From the NCBI GenBank assembly GCA_950097015.1, contig CATNEN010000025.1, positions 6,562,001 to 6,626,000 on the forward strand: DNA of 64,000 nt, in the 5' to 3' direction. This document shows, piece by piece, positions 41,788-51,629 of this stretch (within the stretch, counting starts at the first letter, position 1; each line of letters opens with the position of its first letter). The notes beneath the pieces are model-generated. The model was not told the origin of the DNA, made no database searches, and was given only the letters and a program-made list of their open reading frames with translations. Position numbers and translations under genes: made by a program. This DNA is from Macrostomum hystrix. Lineage: Eukaryota; Platyhelminthes; Macrostomidae.

Positions 41788-42895
41788 TTAATAGTCATAT
41801 ACGGACTCCCTTTCGAAGTTCCACATTCCGGGCCAGTAGTAGCTACGTTTTCCCGACGACTCCTTGTCGAAGTTCCACATTCCGGGCCAGTAGTAGCTTC
41901 GCTTTCCCGACGACTCCTTGTCGAAGTTCCACATTCCGGGCCAGTAGTAGCTTCGCTTTCCCGACGACTCCTTGTCGAAGTTCCACATTCCGGGCCAGTA
42001 GTAGCTTCGCTTTCCCGACGACTCCTTGTCGAAGTTCCACATTCCGGGCCAGTAGTAGCTACGTTTTCCCGACGACTCCTTGTCGAAGTTCCACATTCCG
42101 GGCCAGTAGTAGCTACGTTTTCCCGACGACTCCTTGTCGAAGTTCCACATTCCAGGCCAGTAGTAGCTACGTTTTCCCGACGACTCCTTGTCGAAGTTCC
42201 ACATTCCGGGCCAGTAGTAGCTTCGCTTTCCTCTCGACTCCTTCGCAAAGTTCCACATTCCAGGCCAGTAGTAGCTTTGCTTTCCTCTCGACTCCTTGTC
42301 GAAGTTCCACATTCCAGGCCAGTAGTAGCTTCGCTTTCCCGACGACTCCTTGTCGAAGTTCCACATTCCAGGCCAGTAGTAGCTTCGCTTTCCTCTCGAC
42401 TCCTTCGCAAAGTTCCACATTCCGGGCCAGTAGTAGCCTCGCTTTCCTGACGACTCCTTGTCGAAGTTCCACATTCCAGGCCAGTAGTAGCTACGTTTTC
42501 CCGACGACTCCTTGTCAAAGTTCCACATTCCGGGCCAGTAATAGCTTCGCTTTCCTCTCGACTCCTTCGCAAAGTTCCACATTCCGGGCCAGTAGTAGCC
42601 GCGTTTTCCCGCCGAGTCCTTGTCGAAGTTCCACATTCCGGGCGAGTAATAGCCCCTCTTTTCGGGGTCCTCCATTGCCAGCTCTCCTACGTCTGTGTCG
42701 GTGTCGACATCATCAGTGGCAGTCGTTTCTGCTTGTTTGCATTTTCCTTGGGTGCAAACTAACAGTCCTACCAACAATAGCAGTAGAACAAAGCGACAGG
42801 ACCCGCTGTGTGCATTTAAAGGATGAGTTCTCATGTAGGCATCATCGTGCCGTATTGAAGGTATGTAAAACGCCATTGTCTTACCTGCGTTCCAT
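41788..42895 (-). CDS. multicopy secreted peptide prohormone (16 PGMW repeats)
   Basis: Two exons: 42895-42885 (11 coding bases) and 42805-41788, with a 79-base intron (CGCAG|gtaaga ... gcacacag|CGGG). The spliced product has 342 residues. It starts MERSGSCRFVLLLLLVGLLV, a strong signal peptide probably cut after CTQG. A short acidic spacer ends in EKR. Then come 15 complete 18-residue units, mostly SYYWPGMWNFDKESSG-KR, and a terminal unit ending ERESVYDY. Lys-Arg is the prohormone convertase site and the preceding Gly predicts amidation (SYYWPGMWNFDKESS-NH2). The first units are variants (GYYSPGMW.., GYYWPGMWNFAKESRG), and unit 7 ends Gly-Lys-Gln, so its cleavage is doubtful. The architecture is that of neuropeptide precursors, in secretory granules. 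I do not recognise the peptide family. A Trp/Tyr-rich secreted structural or adhesive protein is the main alternative. Other open frames through the 54-base repeat are shadows. Confidence 0.85.
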
Positions 42896-42982
42896 TCAAG
42901 CGAGTCGATTAATTTAAGGACTGAACTCGGTACGCGTGGGCTAGCAGCTGGGGCGCATCGGCTAAGATTCGAGAACTAGCTT

Positions 42983-42994
42983 CTTTTAATATAG
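42983..42994 (-). promoter_or_regulatory. TATA-like box of the prohormone gene
   Basis: On the minus strand CTATATTAAAAG lies about 90 bases before the predicted ATG. That allows a start near 42960 and a 5' UTR of roughly 65 bases ending in the short first coding exon. Confidence 0.45.
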
Positions 42995-43123
42995 ACTTGC
43001 TGTCAGGGTGATAAGCTATAGATAGAGATGGTTCCTGCTCGATTTCCCATTGGCCAATCTACGAAAGATCCTCGTCTTCGATTGCTTCGATTGATTTTAA
43101 TCTTCGATTGAGAATTTTTGCAG

Positions 43124-43322
43124 GATGTATCGTGACGCCTGATCAATTATTAAGAGTGTCCACAAGGTTTCTAAAAATATGCTCGTACTATTCATTTTTG
43201 GCGTCAGGTTTACACCTAAAATGGTTGAATCTCATGTTGCGGGACGAAAAGTATCTACTCGAAGTGCCATATTTTATTTCTTATCGTTTAGCTTCAAATA
43301 GAAATGAAGTTTTTTATCTTAG
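43124..43322 (+). CDS. candidate exon of unidentified plus-strand gene
   Basis: The acceptor is aatttttgcag|GA and the donor is ATCTTAG|gtaact (phase 1 in, phase 2 out). It encodes CIVTPDQLLRVSTRFLKICS and, further on, LRDEKYLLEVPYFISYRL. It looks like folded protein sequence, but I do not recognise it. The phase does not match the next exon found (44404), so at least one exon is missing between them, or this belongs to another gene. Confidence 0.35.
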
Positions 43323-44116
43323 GTAACTTCAACCGACTTCAATCAGTGTTCTGAAGGGAACGTCCGTGTCACGTGTCCAGGTATTTTAGTCTTCACAGGA
43401 CACACGTGTAAATTATAAAAAGCCCCGACAATTTGATTCACGAACTTGGCTGCTCTTCTGGTTGCTTTGCATGAATTGCTATTCTCATGGTGATAGTATA
43501 TTATTCAACGCTAGAAACCATTTCATGATTTTTTAGACATTTTTGCGTGTCGACACCGAGAGTATTGAGGTCGCCTAGTACAGTGTCAATAAGGACAGAA
43601 AGGCGACTTTAGAATTTTCGATTTGTACATCAATGAAAGGGAGATTTGAGCCGTAGACATAGATCTCGGTGACAGGAGGGATCTTGGCGTATTTCGAAAA
43701 TCGGCTTTAAACTATTTGCCCTTATTGGCGATATATACTAGGCCCAATCTTAATACTCTTTAATCGACGCATTAAATGAATTAATTCACTTGTAGTTAAT
43801 TTGTTCATGAACAAAACTTGCAATTTCTCGGAAAGCACCCTTCACCCGATAATGACCGCAGTCATCGCTTTGTCTATGGCCGTAACCAAAAATAAATCGA
43901 CGGACGCAAATGAAGTCTGTCTCTTAGATGTGTCTATGGCAAAAGCAAACATTTAAGTATATACTTTACAATATACTTTATATATGTATATACTTTATGT
44001 ATATACTTTAAAAGTATATACTTATACGATCACTTTGTCTATAGTAAAAAATCACTCTACCATTAAGCCATCCACGCTCTCATACAGCAATTTACCAGTC
44101 TTTGAGTATTGATTGC
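43323..44116. other. AT-rich intronic or intergenic DNA
   Basis: Contains a TATATACTTTA-type low-complexity stretch (43958-44028) and two GTCTATGGC motifs (43872 and 43932). No exon could be recognised that would bridge the phase gap. Confidence 0.4.
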
Positions 44117-44381
44117 CTACCAAGTAGGGTGTTTGGGGTTCGGGGTTCGGGGTCGGGTCGGGTTTTGGTACCGGGTTCGGGTTTCAGTCGGGTTTTGGTA
44201 CCGGGTTCGGGGTTTTCGTTTTTTTACGAGTTGAACGAAATTAAGCGTAAACTGAGTATTTCCAGGTCTAGTGTGTTCGGGTCGGGTTCGGGTTCGGGTA
44301 GGGTTCGGGGTTAGAGCTTCGGGTTCGGGTTCTACACCGAACCCGAAAAAAAGTGGAAACCCGAACACCCCTACTACCAAG
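44117..44381 (+). mobile_element. hAT-like MITE with 8-bp target duplication
   Basis: The element 44125-44373 begins TAGGGTGTTTGGGGTTCGGG and ends in the complement of TAGGGGTGTTCGGGTTT. It is flanked by the perfect 8-base duplication CTACCAAG (44117-44124, 44374-44381). The interior is GGGTTCGGG low complexity. TIR type and 8-base duplication are the hAT signature. It sits 22 bases upstream of a candidate exon acceptor. Confidence 0.8.
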
Positions 44382-44403
44382 TGACTCTTCGTTTAATCTA
44401 CAG

Positions 44404-44490
44404 ATTTTGGACAAAGAAAAAGCTCGTGACTACTACAAATTATCATTGGACTTCAAGTTTGTTGCAAGCTATTCCTTGATGTCTATGCAG
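44404..44490 (+). CDS. candidate exon, unidentified plus-strand gene
   Basis: The acceptor is aatctacag|ATT and the donor is ATGCAG|gtaata, 29 codons, phase 0 to 0. It encodes ILDKEKARDYYKLSLDFKFV and ASYSLMSMQ. It joins in frame to the exon at 47463. Confidence 0.45.
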
Positions 44491-45365
44491 GTAATATGTG
44501 ACCATTTTATACAGATATAGACTGTCTTTATATATGAACGGTTACAACATAAGTTGATAATCCTAAGCTTATATTCATTCCAATGTTCTATTATTTTTTC
44601 TATAATCTATAACCTCAAGGCGCAATGACAAATGTCAATAAATCAATGTCAATATTTCCCAATGCTATCTAGTTCGACGTTTGTAGCATTGGAGATTGCA
44701 GTTTTATTATCTTCTACTGCCCTCTCTGCTAGCAGGATATTGCGTCAACCCTTCGATGAAGAAAAATCTCAGTAACTGTTTGCAGTCCACTCAATGGAAT
44801 GTACACACAAAGTCGCAAAATATAGCTAATATATTACTAGTCTATAATGGGATGCTTTTTGATAGATACGTGTGCCCCTCGACGAGTATATGAAAAATTG
44901 GAAGCCGGGAATATTAGAGTCTGCAGGGATGAAAGAAGCGGGGGATGCAGGGTGGACATAAGACAAACATTTATGCTCAGAGTCTGCGATGCAAGTTTAT
45001 CATTATGCCATCCGTGAGCTTTGGCCCTAATCTAGTTCGCGGCCTCAATATTTGTATCCGCGTTCAAACTATCCGCCACTAGGTTGAGAAGTGAAAATGG
45101 AGACTTCGCCATGACTGACAGACAAGAAACTGCGAACATTATAATCTTGACTACCGGTGAAGCAAGTGTGCCCAATCTTGCCTTATTATGGGCAAAATTT
45201 TCATAAAATTCTACGCAATTAATGTATTAGTTTTTTTCTATCTTACCATACAGTCTATGCCAAAAAAGAATATTACACAGAATGCTCAATCGAGCTCTCT
45301 GCATGAATATTGCTGTGCCAAAAAGATGCGCAATTAAGCCTACTCTTTGATTGAAGAAAAGTTGG

Positions 45366-46744
45366 TATTGCTTTTGTCGCGCTATGATGAACAGTGGGCC
45401 CCGCGTGCAAAACGGAATGGCCCATGGAATTCTATGGCCAAGCGTTTGAATTCACACGAGAAAGTAAGCCATAGACAACTCAATTTGTCATGCTACATGT
45501 AGCTCGTATATAGAACGATGAGCCAGAATAGAAGGAACGATTTTAGTTTTTCACAGAGACAACAAGACGCTTTCATTTTCTTTCGCTTGATCAGTTTAGC
45601 AATAATGGCGCACAAAATTTCTGTACGTGATCGACAGCGCATCGTCGCCGCCTTGCACCGTGGACTGTCGATGAAGGATGTGTCAGTCTTGTTAGGAGTA
45701 TCCAAAACTTCTGTTCACCGGATTCGATCAACATTCGAACAATCTGGCAGGTTGGAAGCTTTGCCTCGTGGCGGACGCAAGGAAGCAAGCTGCAAAATGG
45801 ACGCAGAGATGCGAGATTTTTTACAACATAAGGTGCAGCAAAATCCCTTTCTAATGCTAAAGTCAATGACTGAGAAGCTGAATGGACGCTTTCCTGAGAA
45901 GCCGCAGTTGAGCCTTAAAACAATTGATCGAACAATGGATGGTTTGCTCTTTACGGTTAAACTTGCTACGCTAACTTCATGCTCCACTTGGCTCCAGGAG
46001 TTCACACTGTCTACTTAGATGAGACCGGTTTTAACTTGTGAACCCGGAGGTCGCAGGCAGGTCGGCTCGTGGACACCCAGTGCACGGTGACAAACCAGAG
46101 GTGTCCTAATTAACGTTCCGGTTTGCATGGCAATTTCGTCGTAGTTCGGGTTGGTGCATTCTGTCATCCAGAGAGATGGCCAAACGCAGCAAAGGTTTCA
46201 GGAATTTTTAGACCACCTAGCAGACCGCGGCCATCAACTGGACCCTATACCGGAAACTGGATAATTATTATGGATGGCCCAAGTTTTCACCGTAATGTGC
46301 AGGAGATCCGAAAGCATCGGGACAGAATTACGACACGAATCCTACCCCCGTATTCACCATTTCTAAACCCGACCGTATTTGCTAACTCTGCGTTGAAGCT
46401 GTTGGTCAAGCAATCACAGCTGACAAGTGCGCTGGCTGGGAGCTGCACTGCAATAGATTGTTTGGATTGTGTTTGCAGCGACATCTGTTTTTTAGGGGTT
46501 GAAATTTGTTATTTTGATGCTTCAATTTCTGACTTTGAATACGATTCATTTGAATGCAACTCTGAGAAATGTTCTACTTCTGCTTGCTTTTATTCTTTCT
46601 GCAAAGAAAAACAAAAAAATCGTTCCTTCTATTCTGGCTTATCGTTCCATATGGCATGACAAATTGAGTTGTCTATGGCTTACTTTCTCGTGTGAATTCA
46701 AACGCTTGGCCACAGAATTCCATGGGCCATTCCCAAAAGCAATA
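45366..46744 (+). mobile_element. Tc1/IS630-type transposon with long TIRs, inactivated
   Basis: The left end 45366 onward and the right end up to 46744 are inverted copies over about 145 bases (for example AAGCGTTTGAATTCACACGA on the left and its complement on the right). The outer boundary is TA-TTGCTTTTG and its mirror. The left copy has a 35-base insertion near 45377-45411. It sits in the intron between the exons at 44404 and 47463. Confidence 0.85.
45605..46500 (+). pseudogene. Tc1/IS630-like transposase, broken
   Basis: It begins MAHKISVRDRQRIVAALHRG, a helix-turn-helix with VSKTSVHRIRSTFEQ and a GGRKEA hinge. The first catalytic Asp lies in LDETGFNL, where the next codon is TGA in place of the usual Trp, followed by further disruptions. 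The second Asp is in IIMDGPSFH, now in another frame. The third acidic residue is lost: LPPYSPFLNPTVFANSALK lacks the expected Glu. It is therefore dead. Confidence 0.8.
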
Positions 46745-46750
46745 GCATAA

Positions 46751-47402
46751 TATACCTTTTTGCAATCTAGTTGGCCAAAACTGCGATCAATTTGGCCCAC
46801 ATGAAAAGCGAAGAGACGAAAATCTCTTTCCCAAGTTTTGCTTAGCTTAGATAAGGTTTTTCCATAGACAAAGTTGTCTAGCTGCGACCAAGTTGGCCTA
46901 AACTGCGATCAATTTGGCCCAGGTCTCTATGTCAGTGCCAAAGGAAGTGCATTCAGTGGTGCAACCACAACCAGACGTACTTTCAACGATGCTTACAGCG
47001 GGATGACATCCTTGCTTGACGGACTAATGACATGTATGCTGCAGACGAGTTCTTCAGTGCTGCCAGTGACACCCGCTTACAGCCGCCTTTGATGTTTGTT
47101 TTTGCGCTTGCTAACATTTATATTGGTTAAAGTCTGCTCATCAGCATGAATTGGGTTCAATATGTACATTCGGTAGGCATGTTTATCGTTTCTTGCACTG
47201 TTTACTTAATGAATATCCTTGAGCACAATGCAACTGATTGCTATAAGTTTACTGCTGGCCAATTTGATCGCAGTTTGTGCCAATTTGATTGCAGTTTGCG
47301 GCAGATTCTATGGTGAAATCTGGGCCACTCTGTGTTTTTTTGTCTATCTTTGGCTGGCCAAATTGATCGCAGTTTTGGCCAACTAGATCGCAAAAAGGTA
47401 TA
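46751..47402. mobile_element. non-autonomous TIR element (about 650 bp)
   Basis: The ends match over about 46 bases with one mismatch (left TACCTTTTTGCAATCTAGTT, right its complement) and TA lies at both borders. An inner motif AACTGCGATCAATTTGGCC recurs several times in both orientations. There is no transposase. It abuts the Tc1-like element six bases to its left. Confidence 0.75.
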
Positions 47403-47462
47403 CCATGAAATTCTTGGATCTGTGCCACAGACGATTTTTCACAATATAATTTTCCCTTTCAG

Positions 47463-47570
47463 CTGCCCATACAAAAGCTGCTCAGCCAGCTCATGAAGGA
47501 AAGAATAGAATCGAGTGCTATTCTGAACCAGCCATGTTTGTTGTTCTCAATTTGTGATCCAAATATTAAG
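47463..47570 (+). CDS. candidate exon, unidentified plus-strand gene
   Basis: A strong pyrimidine-rich acceptor (tttccctttcag|CTG) and donor ATTAAG|gtaggt frame 36 codons, phase 0 to 0. It encodes LPIQKLLSQLMKERIESSAI and then LNQPCLLFSICDPNIK. No stop and good splice sites make this the best supported exon of the gene. Confidence 0.55.
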
Positions 47571-47810
47571 GTAGGTCCATATTAGTCGCTAGCAACTCTA
47601 GCTTTAGCTAGCTAGATATTACTCAGCTCTAGCAGCTGAGTATAATTAAGTATAAATATAAGTATAAATATTTATACTTATATTTACACAGTATATATTT
47701 ACACGTTTGAATATCATAAGCCAATTTTTAAAAGCACTGTTTTTCAGTAGGACTACACCAGCAATGCAAGTTAAATACACTTTTATTGCTCGTGTTTCCA
47801 TTGACTTTAG

Positions 47811-47855
47811 GTTGTCAATAATTCGTACTACTTACAATCTTCATCCCAAGAGTAG
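47811..47855 (+). CDS. candidate last exon, unidentified plus-strand gene
   Basis: The acceptor is ttgactttag|GTT; it reads VVNNSYYLQSSSQE then TAG. It is in phase with the exon at 47463. It is short, so support is modest. Confidence 0.35.
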   Translation, partial: VVNNSYYLQSSSQE

Positions 47856-47984
47856 GCTTGTGGCATTTTAATTCGCCCGGATAGTAGCGCAGTAGTCGTA
47901 ATTGCACCTTAAGTAAGTTAATGCTGTTGAAATGAGATCTTAAAAACTCTTGCTCAAATACTTAATAATGTCGAGTTCAAACAA

Positions 47985-49397
47985 ACATCTTGCTGGCTAG
48001 CATCCTTCTGACAAACACCCTGGTGACTAGAATCATTCTGACAAACATCCTTCTGGCTAGCATCCTTCTGACAAACACCCTGGTGACTAGAATCATTCTG
48101 ACAAACATCCTTCTGGCTAGCATCCTTCTGACAAACACCCTGGTGACTAGAATCATTCTGACAAACATCCTTCTGGCTAGCATCCTTCTGACAAACACCC
48201 TGGTGACTAGAATCATTCTGACAAACATCCTTCTGGCTAGCATCCTTCTGACAAACACCCTCGTGACTAGAATCCTTCTGACAAACATCCTACTTGTTAG
48301 CATCCTTCTGACAAACATCCTTCTTGTTAGCATCCTTCTGGCAAGCATACTACAATTGCTAGCATCCTTCTGACAAACATACTACAATTGCTAGCATCCT
48401 TCTGACAAACATACTACAATTGCTAGCATCCTTCTGACAAACATCCTACTTGTTTGCATCCTTCTGACAAACATCCTACTTGTTTGCATCCTTCTGACAA
48501 ACATCCTACTTGCTAGCATCCTTCTGACAAACATCCTACTTGCTAGCATCCTTCTGACAAACATCCTACAATTGCTAGCATCCTTCTGACAAACATCCTA
48601 CAATTGCTAGCATCCTTCTGACAAACATCCTACTTGTTAGCATCCTTCTGACAAACACCCTGGTGACTAGAATCATTCTGATAAACATCCTACTTGTTAT
48701 CATCCTTCTGACAAACATCCTACTTGCTAGCATCCTTCTGACAAACATCCTACAATTGCTAGCATCCTTCTGACAAACATCCTACTTGTTAGCATCCTTC
48801 TGACAAACACCCTGGTGACTAGAATCATTCTGACAAACATCCTACTTGTTATCATCCTTCTGACAAACATCCTACTTGCTAGCATCCTTCTGACAAACAT
48901 CCTACAATTGCTAGCATCCTTCTGACAAACATCCTACTTGTTAGCATCCTTCTGACAAACACCCTGGTGACTAGAATCATTCTGACAAACATCCTACTTG
49001 TTAGCATCCTTCTGACAAACATCCTACTTGTTAGCATCCTTCTGACAAACATCCTACTTGTTAGCATCCTTCTGACAAACATCCTACTTGTTTGCATCCT
49101 TCTGACAAACATCCTACTTGTTAGCATCCTTCTGACAAACACCCTGGTGACTAGAATCATTCTGACAAACATCCTACTTGTTAGCATCCTTCTGACAAAC
49201 ACCCTGGTGACTAGAATCATTCTGACAAACATCCTTCTGGCTAGCATCCTTCTGACAAACACCCTGGTGACTAGAATCATTCTGAAAAACATCCTTCTGG
49301 CTAGCATCCTTCTGACAAACACCCTGGTGACTAGAATCATTCTGACAAACATCCTACTTGTTAGCATCCTTCTGACAAACATCCTTCGTCCTGAAAC
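47985..49397. repeat. 30-bp minisatellite with 60-bp higher order
   Basis: The monomer is about CATCCTTCTGACAAACATCC plus a ten-base variable part (TACTTGTTAG, TTCTGGCTAG, CTGGTGACTA, TACAATTGCT). About 47 copies are present, both strands open. The flank 49398-49967 is AT-rich with no feature. Confidence 0.93.
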
Positions 49398-49967
49398 AGT
49401 ATAAGCATCTAATTTTTTCCAAAGAAACACCAAAGTTCAGTTTCAAAAGTAAATTTTGTATTTTTTAGAAAAATAGTGTTTTACAATGAGAGGAGTTGAT
49501 AGAGCAAGGAAAAATATATAAATTACCGAATTGGTGTTTCTAAACGCTTCTTGTATTTTTGTTAAAGTAATTATCAAGGAAAATATTTCGTTTTGCCACC
49601 ACAAAAATAGGACCAAAAACATAGTCATAGACTGTCGCACATAAAGGTTTCATCTAGCAAAAGAAAAGCGAAACTACCCTATAGCTTATTCCGAATACAT
49701 GCGATGAATTAATTTGCAGATTCATTAGCATAAAAGACTACGATAAAATGAGCGAATTTCACCAGATGTGTGCAGCCATTTTCTGCATCTGAAACAAGCT
49801 TTGATATTCCTTAGTACGATTGTTGACACTTGTTTGCTGCTTACAGATAGAGTCTGGTCTGAAAAAACGTCTGAATTTGTACCCTTGGTCTGGCTAATCC
49901 ACACTAATCCAAAGTTATAATGGACCCAACGAGCTCCACGAGCTCAGCGCTTCGCGCCCATCCAACT

Positions 49968-50579
49968 TCAGAACCAGGAGTCCTGCACTTTAGCCTTGAA
50001 CTCCTGCGGCGCATCCAGTTTGAGATTGGCCCGCCCAACATCCTCGGTAGCTGCCGGCGTCTCGTCTTCGTCGTCGCCGAACGCGTCTGGATCCGCATTG
50101 GCACCGCCGGCGTCGTCGCGTGCGGCGTATTTGCGTCGGTGCTCCTCCTCGAGTCGGCGACGCTCGACACGGTCGCGACAGCAGATGAGGCTCTCCTCCA
50201 GTTTGTGCTGTTTTGGTCGCCAGGCGTCCTCGATGCGGCCGATGCAGGGCCAGGTGTCGCGATCGCACCAGGTGCAGATGTAGACCACGAGGCCGATAGC
50301 CACCGCGACGCCGATGATGCCAAAAGCGATCTTCAGCATGCGGCCGGTCTCGGTAGGCTTGCAGCAGCCCAGCTCACCGCCCACCGTGCAGCATTCTGTG
50401 CGGCCCTCCTTGGCGGCATCGGAGGTTATGCAGTCCTGATAGTTGTCCTTAGAGTATGGCAGCTTGTTGTCCTTTAAGCATTTCGAATTGAAGCCGGCCG
50501 GCAGATCCTCAGCGGCAAAAGCCAACTGCAGCAGGGCAAGCAGCAGCAGCAGCAGCAGCAGCTCTGGTAGCTGACGCAT
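49968..50579 (-). CDS. small Cys-rich type I membrane protein (203 aa)
   Basis: A single-exon ORF. Residues 1-22 are a Leu-rich signal peptide coded by a CTG run. The ectodomain, about residues 23-80, has six cysteines ending in two CC pairs (TECCTVGGELGCCKPTE). A TM helix follows (MLKIAFGIIGVAVAIGLVVY, about 82-101), then a juxtamembrane CTWCDRDTWPC. The cytoplasmic tail of about 95 residues is charged, with a possible coiled-coil piece (RVERRRLEEEHRRKY) and an acidic stretch. The layout recalls Shisa-like adaptors (Cys-rich ectodomain, single TM), but the cysteine spacing does not let me assign the family. The role is unknown. The start is the only ATG in front of the signal peptide. Confidence 0.75.
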   Translation of the reverse strand: MRQLPELLLLLLLLALLQLAFAAEDLPAGFNSKCLKDNKLPYSKDNYQDCITSDAAKEGRTECCTVGGELGCCKPTETGRMLKIAFGIIGVAVAIGLVVYICTWCDRDTWPCIGRIEDAWRPKQHKLEESLICCRDRVERRRLEEEHRRKYAARDDAGGANADPDAFGDDEDETPAATEDVGRANLKLDAPQEFKAKVQDSWF

Positions 50580-51330
50580 TGTGCAGTGTAGTCAGATCTG
50601 TCTACTGTCAGATAACTAAACAGAACTTAGTCAATCTCGCTTCAATTTTATCTCCCCTACCAGCATCTCGTTGCTACCTGGCGATGCTGCATTTGTATGC
50701 AGCACTTCGCATTGTTTTCTGGACCCTCATCTCTTTCTCTCCTCCTTCTGAACACCGATAGCGCCCAGGCTCAACAATTGCTGTCGCTTCTCTCGCTGAC
50801 TGCAGCCAGACTCCAGAATCTCTTCCTCTCTGTCCATGGAGCCGATCGATGGCATGGGAGAGAGATGAAGCTGCACTGCAGCCTCCGGGTCCCGTCAGAT
50901 CCCCAAACTGTTTGCTCATTCTTCCCCAGTCTCAAAGAGAATGAGAGCAGCTGAGAAGACGGACGTCGGAGCAGGTAGAAGAGGAGGGCGTTTTGTTGCT
51001 GTTCATTGCTATTGGCAACTAAAAGCCAGGACGCGATGAAGAGAGAAAAAGAGAGCTGAAATGGAAGGACTGATTGGCTTCGCAGCATCTCATGCGTAAC
51101 ATCCATTGCCACCTTATGGCACTCACTCAAACACGCTCATACACACACACTTACTCAGTTTGCTCAACACAAAGCTGTATATTCTTAACTTTTTTTAAAG
51201 AGGGATTATCTTTAGGCTAGGGGTAAATGCGATATGTTTACTCTGTTGCTGCACACAGCTACACTGAGAAGTCATTATTTTTAACGTCATACCTACATCA
51301 CATATATTATTTTTATCTCACCTGCCCTCT
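50580..51330. other. upstream region of the membrane-protein gene
   Basis: GC-richer, pyrimidine-rich DNA with several shadow ORFs and no convincing exon. It probably contains the promoter of the gene ending at 49968. Confidence 0.35.
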
Positions 51331-51334
51331 CTCT

Positions 51335-51628
51335 CCCTCAGCTCTCGCTACATTCTCTCTACCTCATCTGCCTTCTCTCTACCTCACCTGCTTTCTCTCT
51401 ACCTCACCTGCCTTCTCTCTACCTCACCTTCCTTCTCTCTACCTCACCTGCCTTCTCTCTACCTCACCTGCCTTCTCTCTACCTCACCTGCCTTCTCTCT
51501 ACCTCACCTGCCTTCTCTCTACCTCACCTGCCTTCTCTCTACCTCACCTGCCTTCTCTCTACCTCACCTGCCTTCTCTCTACCTCACCTGCCTTCTCTCT
51601 ACCTCACCTGCCTTCTCTCTACCTTAAT
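51335..51628. repeat. 20-bp minisatellite, about 14 copies
   Basis: The unit is CTTCTCTCTACCTCACCTGC, a pyrimidine-only tract on the plus strand and so a candidate for triplex or H-DNA. Confidence 0.93.
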
Positions 51629-51629
51629 T

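Noticed and set aside
42806-42876. Prohormone start at MAFYIPSIRHDD or MRTHPLNAHS
   Set aside because: These lie in a 79-base intron with excellent splice sites; the spliced start gives a better signal peptide.
41679-42917. ORFs of 297 and 398 residues overlapping the prohormone in other frames
   Set aside because: Shadows of the 54-base coding repeat; only the frame with signal peptide and dibasic sites makes biological sense.
47977-49433. ORFs on both strands in the 30-bp array (RRMLARRMFVRM, ILLTNTLVTRII)
   Set aside because: Tandem repeat translation with both strands open.
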